Origin: Strigamia acuminata
Taxonomy: Eukaryota > Arthropoda > Chilopoda > Geophilomorpha > Linotaeniidae
Direction of reading: 5' to 3'
DNA: 64,000 bases
NCBI GenBank assembly: GCA_949358305.1
Contig: OX442323.1
Coordinates: 1,550,001-1,614,000, forward strand
The notes under the pieces were generated by a model. It did no database searches. It was given only the letters and a program-made list of their open reading frames with translations, and had not been told where the DNA came from. Below, piece by piece: positions 34,501-64,000 of this stretch; positions within the stretch are counted from its first letter, which is position 1, and each line of letters opens with the position of its first letter. Both the position numbers and the translations under genes were made by a program.

Positions 34501-37243
34501 TGATTTTATTTAAACACTTCTAATTTGTGTGTTAGACATGAAATTTTATTTGTTCCTGGACCGCTGCAAAGCTCTAGGGAGAAGAGATAAACGATGTTGA
34601 AAAATGTCCATCATATTTTCTAGTTTTGCCGCCTCGTAAATGAGTTTCGATTAATTCGATCGATAATTATTCACGTCGAAAGAATGTTTTTAGTTTATTT
34701 TTATATATACATTTTTTTTTACCAACATCGCACATTCAAATTTATAACGGTAATAAAAACAAGATATTGTAAAGTAGACATCCGGCAATGATGTTATAAA
34801 AGGATTATTTTGACAAGCGCGCGCTCTCTCTCTCTCTTTCTTATTGATTAGCAAGCTCGTTAAATAGAGGTCTGGCCTAGTGTAATATTGTTTTAAATGT
34901 GTGTGCTAAACATTAGCGAAATACAAATAAACGAGTAGAAATTTGTGTTAATTTTAATTGGCTAAATGAATTAATGAAGGAGGAAAGCGAAAAAGTTGTT
35001 ATTTAAGAAAGTAGTAAAAAAGTGAAATTTGACATTTGGCATGGGGCGAATGAATGTTGTGTGAGAAAGAGGATGTTGAGGTGGTGTCTATCTATCTATT
35101 GTTGGTTGTGATCTGTCGAAATTCTTGTGGGAGTCGTTGGGGGGAATGGAAATAGTGGGCGAGATGGACGTGATGGGCTGAATGTTGTATATTCACGTGG
35201 CTCACTTGTTGGTTCCATTTGCCTAGTTTGCAGTAAAAAACGTATTTTCTTTTATAGATTCACCAACGGTTCGTCGTAAATTCACCCTTTATCGTGCAAT
35301 TTTCCATTTATTTCTCTTGACCAATGAGAAAAGGCTTGGTCTGATAACCGCGATTTATGCACGCACCCCTCGTAAAGAGCATCCACCTTTTACGTCATGC
35401 GGTCACTCAGCCTCCTCTTCCCCGGCTCGGAAAACGAACATTTTGCTCGCAGAAAAACATCAATGGACCATGCTCGAAACGCATGCGCATTGGCGTAACG
35501 AGATGCCTCGTGATTACACTCACTTAACGCACTGGAGCAGTCAGTGAGAATGGAAAAGGCCTAGTTTACTTTACCTATTACTTTTCATGGTTAACGGATA
35601 GGATGAGACCCACTTTTATAGCGCCAATGTCGTTTAAAAGTTTCTACTTCTACCTACACGCCTTTTATTTATTCATTTAGTATTGTACATCATCATTTTT
35701 TTAAGGCCCGCTCCAAATTGAAGTAGAAATTTTTAATTCGTTCGGCGCGAGGCCCCTTCGAAAGAAATTCGAAATAAATAAATAAATAAGGAAAACAATA
35801 AATAAAGACATCTTTGAAATTGAAAGCGATGATATAATCTTTGAAAAGACAATCGATTTTTCAAATGAATTCGCTTCATTATTAGCGCCGGTTTGAGTGG
35901 ACACGGCGCGGTTGTCGTGCGCCGGCTGAATAGAGCGCCCCCTTTCCACGTGAGATGATCCGCGGGAGTAACCCTTTGCTTACACAGTGAAAATTTGTTG
36001 TCATTGAGATTTGCCTGCGAGGGTTGGAACGGAGTTTGCGATTTGTTTGCCTTTCGTGCTGTTAATTTCATTTGCAATGGAAATGCAAAAGGAAATGGGA
36101 GGCAAACGAGAAAGGAGAAAGGAGGAGGCAGGAGGGAGGGGTGTTGGCAAGAATGTAATCAGGTGTGCGCGAGATGCACTGAGCCAACCCATTTCGCTAT
36201 CGACTCTAAAACCAACAGTCACTCGCGCGATGGTCAAGTAGTTATATCACCCACTTTGATTTATTTCACTCAAAAGAATCTTATCAATTAGCAACAACTA
36301 AAAAAATTAACAAGAAAAAAGAAAAGCGAAATCATTTTCAAGTGCAACTGATTAAATGAATCAATGTTGACATTTGCGACATTGTATAGAGATTGAAATT
36401 TAAACAAAAAGATTTTTTTTTAAAAATCTTTGTCCAAGTTTGCACGCCAGCGACGAGAAAAGCGGAATCAAATATTAGAAACGTTCAGAAATTGACAAAT
36501 GTTTGATTAAAATGTGGTGGGAGTTTTCATTTAGCGATCAAATTTCCATCGCTATAAAAACAAACAACGGATGGAGAGTGATTGCTTAATTCGTCGGGTG
36601 TGCGCCACTCTTGATTAGAAATAAAGAATTTTTATTATATTCCTCCATCACAATCCCAGACTCGAAATGAGAATGCTTAATCTATTTATGACCTGTTTGG
36701 AAAAAAGCTGGGATAAATGAAAGGTTAAAGGAAAAAAAAGCGGAGAAGAAGGGGAAAAAGAAATTGGAAATTTACACTTTATACAATAAATTGCTTTTGT
36801 TAATATTGAGGATTGTCATAAAAAACCAGCCACCACATGCATCTGCTTAATTTGATATTTGATGAGAAAAAGAAGGAACGAACGAACGGGGAGGGATAAT
36901 TTGCCATACAACCAACTCATTTTTTTTTACCCTTCATCTCCTAATGCAAACAATGGTAATTTTTAAAAACGAATTAAAATTAACAAATTCGACATTTTCA
37001 TGACTGTGGTCAAATTAAATACATTTTCTTTCTCATACAAATAACTCTAAAATAGAACAATTTTTTTAATTGTGTTTTTGATCAATTTAGACGTTTATTT
37101 TAGCCGGTTTGTGTCATTTAGTCACTTTGGTCGATTTCGATGTTGAATTCAGATGTTGTGTAGGGGACCCGCGTTTTACGAGAGTATTTACGCTAAATAT
37201 ATTTTTCCGAAATTTCCAAACTTAAAAAAAATAATTTTTATTA

Positions 37244-37257
37244 CTGCCATCTAGTGG
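37244..37257 (-). promoter_or_regulatory. CTCF-like motif (full core match)
   Basis: The minus strand reads CCACTAGATGGCAG, a full match to CCASYAGRTGGCRS, 1.4 kb upstream of the dac start codon. Binding is inferred only. Confidence 0.35.
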
Positions 37258-37734
37258 CAATCAATTTTACAATACACTTAATTTTTTTTTTTTTTTTTTT
37301 TTTTACTTTTTAAAAGAAGTATTAGGAAGGCAAAGGATTAAAATTGCAACCCTCTCTTCTCCCCACTCATGCGTCTGTAAACCGATGATAAAAATGTGAA
37401 AAATGAAACACACACACACACACACCTAACCCGCCAGTTTTCTCCCCCCGCCGCTTAACTTGGCTGCGTGGCCTGCATGCGTAAGGACAAGTCCACCTCC
37501 TCTATCCACGCCATAATTGGTGGCGCCACCCAGTGGATACACCTGGCAGCAGCTCGACCTTGTTGCCCCTCCCCATGTGTGCAATGGGAGGAGTTGCGAG
37601 TTCAATTTCTCAAGTTTGTGGCATTAATTAAGAAATGAGGTGTGCAGTGCAGGCCAGCTGACCTCATGCAAAACTTTTCTGTTTTGTTGATGAGACGTTT
37701 GAGCGCGACTTGGCCTTTCGCGAGCACGCCGCGC

Positions 37735-37790
37735 TCCGCTCTCCTCCGCTCTCCTCTGCTCTGCTCTGCTCTGCTCTGCTTTGCTCTGGC
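37735..37790. repeat. Short CTCTG pentanucleotide run
   Basis: Tandem CTCTG units with a few variants. The same unit makes a much longer array at 43689-43775. Confidence 0.8.
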
Positions 37791-38663
37791 TGAAAAGTGA
37801 AGCGCGCAAGTTTCTTCTTTCTTTCTTTTCTTTTCTTTTCTTTTTTTCTTTTTCGCATTTTGCATTTTGGAAACGCGTTGAGGTTATCATTAATTTTGAT
37901 TTCTGTCACATAATGTGTTGGGGGTCAGCGTGCAATAGCGATCGCTAGGGTTTCGGGGTTACTATGGCTACAAAAGGCAACTCCTTCGAATGCGGGGAAT
38001 TGTGCCAGTCATTCTTTAATATTTTGCTTATCAAAGTGTTTTGCACGTGGGTGGTGGAAATGAAAATTAAAATTGTCATGTTTGACATGGTGTATGATGA
38101 TGATAATAAGGGATTTTTTCTTTCTTTCTTTCTTTCTTTCTTTCGGGGGTGGTTGTTGGTGTTGTTGTTGTTTGATGTGGACAACATGAGCCGGTAGACC
38201 TCTGTAGTGTAGTGTTGGAGTGGAGGGAAAAATGAAAAGAGAATTCATTTAGTGAGTCACCACACCAGGCAGTAGGCACTCTGCTCCACACTAGGAGGAG
38301 CTATTCCACTGCGAAGCGGAGGGGGGGAAGTGTGGGGAGTGGGTTTGTTGGCGGTTAAATGCGGTTTGAGAGGCGCAGAAACGCTGCGAAAACGTCGGGA
38401 AAGCAAGGTGAAAAGTGAGGAAAAACTGACCGTGTAGAGTTGGCGAGCTGTCATTGTATTCAAACCAGAGCAGAGAGAGCCGGGCCGCTCGCTCATAGGC
38501 TGCGCGCGCACCTCCCGCCTGCCTCTTCCGGGAAGGGGCCCGCGAACCGCGCGTGAGGACCGGGAACGAGCATAATGAGAGGTTGTTTATAAGGGCGATT
38601 AGCCTGACACCGGGCACATGACAGCAAACGTGTTCTTGGTTCAACACACGTCTGAATCGACTC

Positions 38664-62082
<23,419 letters not shown>

Positions 62083-62588
62083 GTAAGTTAAAGAAAACTA
62101 ATTATTTTATTCTTTTCTTTTCTTATTTTCTTATTTTATTTCATTTTATTTCATTTTATTTCATTTTATTTCGTTTTATTACATTTTATTTTATTTTATT
62201 TTATTTGTTTATTTATTTACGAAGTGTTATAGCTGGTTTTAATGAGTTGCAATCAGTGGATTTTTGGCGAGTAGATTGTGTGTGTTGTGTAAATGGTAAA
62301 AATTCTCTGCTCATTAATAGGAAAATGGTTGCAATTAGGATCCACAACCTCAACCAATGTTCATTTGGTTGAGGACGAGTTTATTGCAATTAAGAAATTT
62401 TCTTCATCTGATGATGATAATTACGTTTTGTTAATTAATTTGCTTCTTTATAATTTTAATGCATTTGGAAATTGTTGTTTGCTCAACTTTCACTTTTAAA
62501 CCGTTACTTAATTTGAAATGAAATAAATCATTAGTTGTTAATCTAATCTAATTAGAAATCACACAGCACAGATTAGAAAAAGAAAAAG

Positions 62589-62619
<31 letters not shown>

Positions 62620-64000
62620 AAAGTAGCAAACAGCCTTTCTTTGATTTGATTTGATTTGATTTGATTTGATTTGATTTGATTTCAAAAGTTCAAGTTAAGT
62701 CTTGGTCAGTTGCAACACTCTACTGTGAAGCTAGCTAAGTTCTAAGTTGTGTGTACTGTGTAGGATGTAGGATGTGGGGTGAGGCGAGGTGAGTGAAGTT
62801 TTGGTTGCTTAATTTATAGAGGCTGCTTCCCCCTATGATTAAGTCGTGATCTCAAACGGACGACTCGTAGCCACCACAGCCAATAAATCTAATTTCTCTG
62901 CCGTCAGCAGTGTACGACCACAATGGCCACGATAAGGGTTCCTTCACAAATTACGTGCGCCTCGCCTCTCGATAGAGTGTCGCTTTTCTTGGCCTCGTTG
63001 ACCGCAAAAGAAGAGAAAAGCAACGGGTCATTCTGCACTACGCGTCCGCTTCCCTCGACCGCCCGACCGCCCGACCGCCCGGTCCAACCCTTTAATGCTC
63101 GCTCAATGCAACTTGTAATTACCACCTCTTTGAGTGGGCCGCCGGCACGAATATTTTTGCATCAATAAAAAAAGAGAAATCGTGTAGAAATTGCTTTGTT
63201 GCCTGCAATACCAGGAAATATAAAATAAAAATAAAAATAAAAATGAAAATGGCTAAATAGAAGTAGGGCAAGAAGATGGGCTCTGCAGGACCTTAGGGAG
63301 GGAGGGATGGCTGATTCATTCTATCTTTGTAAGAGAATGGAATTGTGGATGGGATGGGATGGGATGGGGGGTAATGTTGAGGGAGAAAATTAGAGCAGCT
63401 ATTAGAGCGGGGAGGGAGGGGAGCGAATGGTATCATAAGCAGAGTCGTTGACCACCAGGTGGACATTGGGGCCGTAAAACAGGTATCGATGACCTCGTAA
63501 AGGGTGTCCATTCTCGGGACGAAATAGGTGCAAATAGCGCCCTGGAAAAATTCGGCCTCTTGGCCTTTTGTTGTTTGCCGAGGTTTATTGCACTGCCAAC
63601 GAGCCACCTTTTACAAGCTCAGGCTTGTTGTGTTTGTCTCGGCACTAAAAATGAATATAAAGTCTCTCTCTCTCTTTTTTATTTATTTATTTTTATTATT
63701 ATTATTATTATTATTAATTGTAACCGGGATTGAGATGTAGTGCAACTGCACATGTGATTTTGGCTTCTAATTGTGACAAATGTGCTTTTTTTTCTTTCTT
63801 TTTTTTCTTGGGGTTTTTTTTCCCTCACTATTTACTGCAATTGTAATCTGCCATTCAGTCGCCATTTGTCATTCCTTTCTTAAACTGTGTAAAGCGACGA
63901 CAGAGGGCGATGTGTCGTGGCTGAATGAGGGAGAGGAAAAAAAGCAGGAAGTCACAGAGCACTTCTTACTCTGCTCAATAGAATGCAATGAAATCTCCAG
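62083..64000. other. Start of dachshund intron 2
   Basis: It begins GTAAGT and continues past the window edge with no further exon recognised. It contains TTTTA/TTTCA runs (62110-62215), an A-run (62590-62614), a TTGAT array and a GGGAT run (63349-63369). Confidence 0.7.
62640..62682. repeat. TTGAT pentanucleotide array
   Basis: About eight perfect tandem units in dac intron 2. Confidence 0.92.

Larger units (their letters stand above)
22292..38617. other. Gene-poor upstream region of dachshund
   Basis: No exon, tRNA or transposon is recognisable over about 16 kb. Long open frames here are mostly homopolymer or microsatellite translations. It contains A/T-runs (for example 32795-32817), AAT/TTA runs (30471-30520), a GGGAGC run (29311-29332), GA- and CT-rich tracts and CTCF-like motifs at 24845, 25577, 28493 and 37244. 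Given its place beside a developmental regulator, it probably holds dac enhancers. That is inference. Confidence 0.5.

Overview
The window is nuclear DNA from an invertebrate animal, most likely an arthropod. It is AT-rich, its genes are split by short GT-AG introns, and it carries a protostome-type ionotropic receptor, a dachshund homologue and animal DNA transposons of several superfamilies. I cannot name the species.

Region 1 (1-9.3 kb) is a compact housekeeping cluster. It holds the 5' end of an unrecognised gene on the minus strand and, head-to-head with it, a five-exon Fcf2/DNTTIP2 gene for rRNA processing. A 15-exon CNOT2 gene (CCR4-NOT complex) follows, tail-to-tail with COMMD3. COMMD3 is in turn head-to-head with CDKAL1, a tRNA methylthiotransferase. 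I assembled these models by hand from splice sites, and in each of the four complete genes every exon joins in frame.

Region 2 (9.3-22.3 kb) is rich in mobile elements. It holds one divergent ionotropic receptor gene (minus strand, about 11.5-16.5 kb) with insertions in its introns. It also holds hAT-like MITEs, a PIF/Harbinger-like MITE, long palindromic elements with TA target duplications, and a CACTA-terminated element with another MITE inside it. A decayed LTR retrotransposon has a hAT-like element inserted in it, and that element has itself taken a palindromic MITE. Several insertions are supported by matching target-site duplications.

Region 3 (22.3-64 kb) is the dachshund (dac) locus: about 16 kb upstream without a recognisable gene, exon 1 (DACHbox-N/Ski-Sno domain), a 22.6-kb first intron, exon 2 and the start of intron 2. 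I recognise no transposons here. The non-coding DNA is dominated by microsatellites, many with pentanucleotide units, and contains scattered matches to a CTCF-type core. The layout suggests a developmental gene with a large regulatory domain next to a compact housekeeping cluster, with the repeat-rich receptor locus between them. I found no convincing wholly new biological system. The most informative items are the nested transposons, the GC-AG intron of CNOT2, the receptor with a shortened pore region and the CTCF-like motif series.
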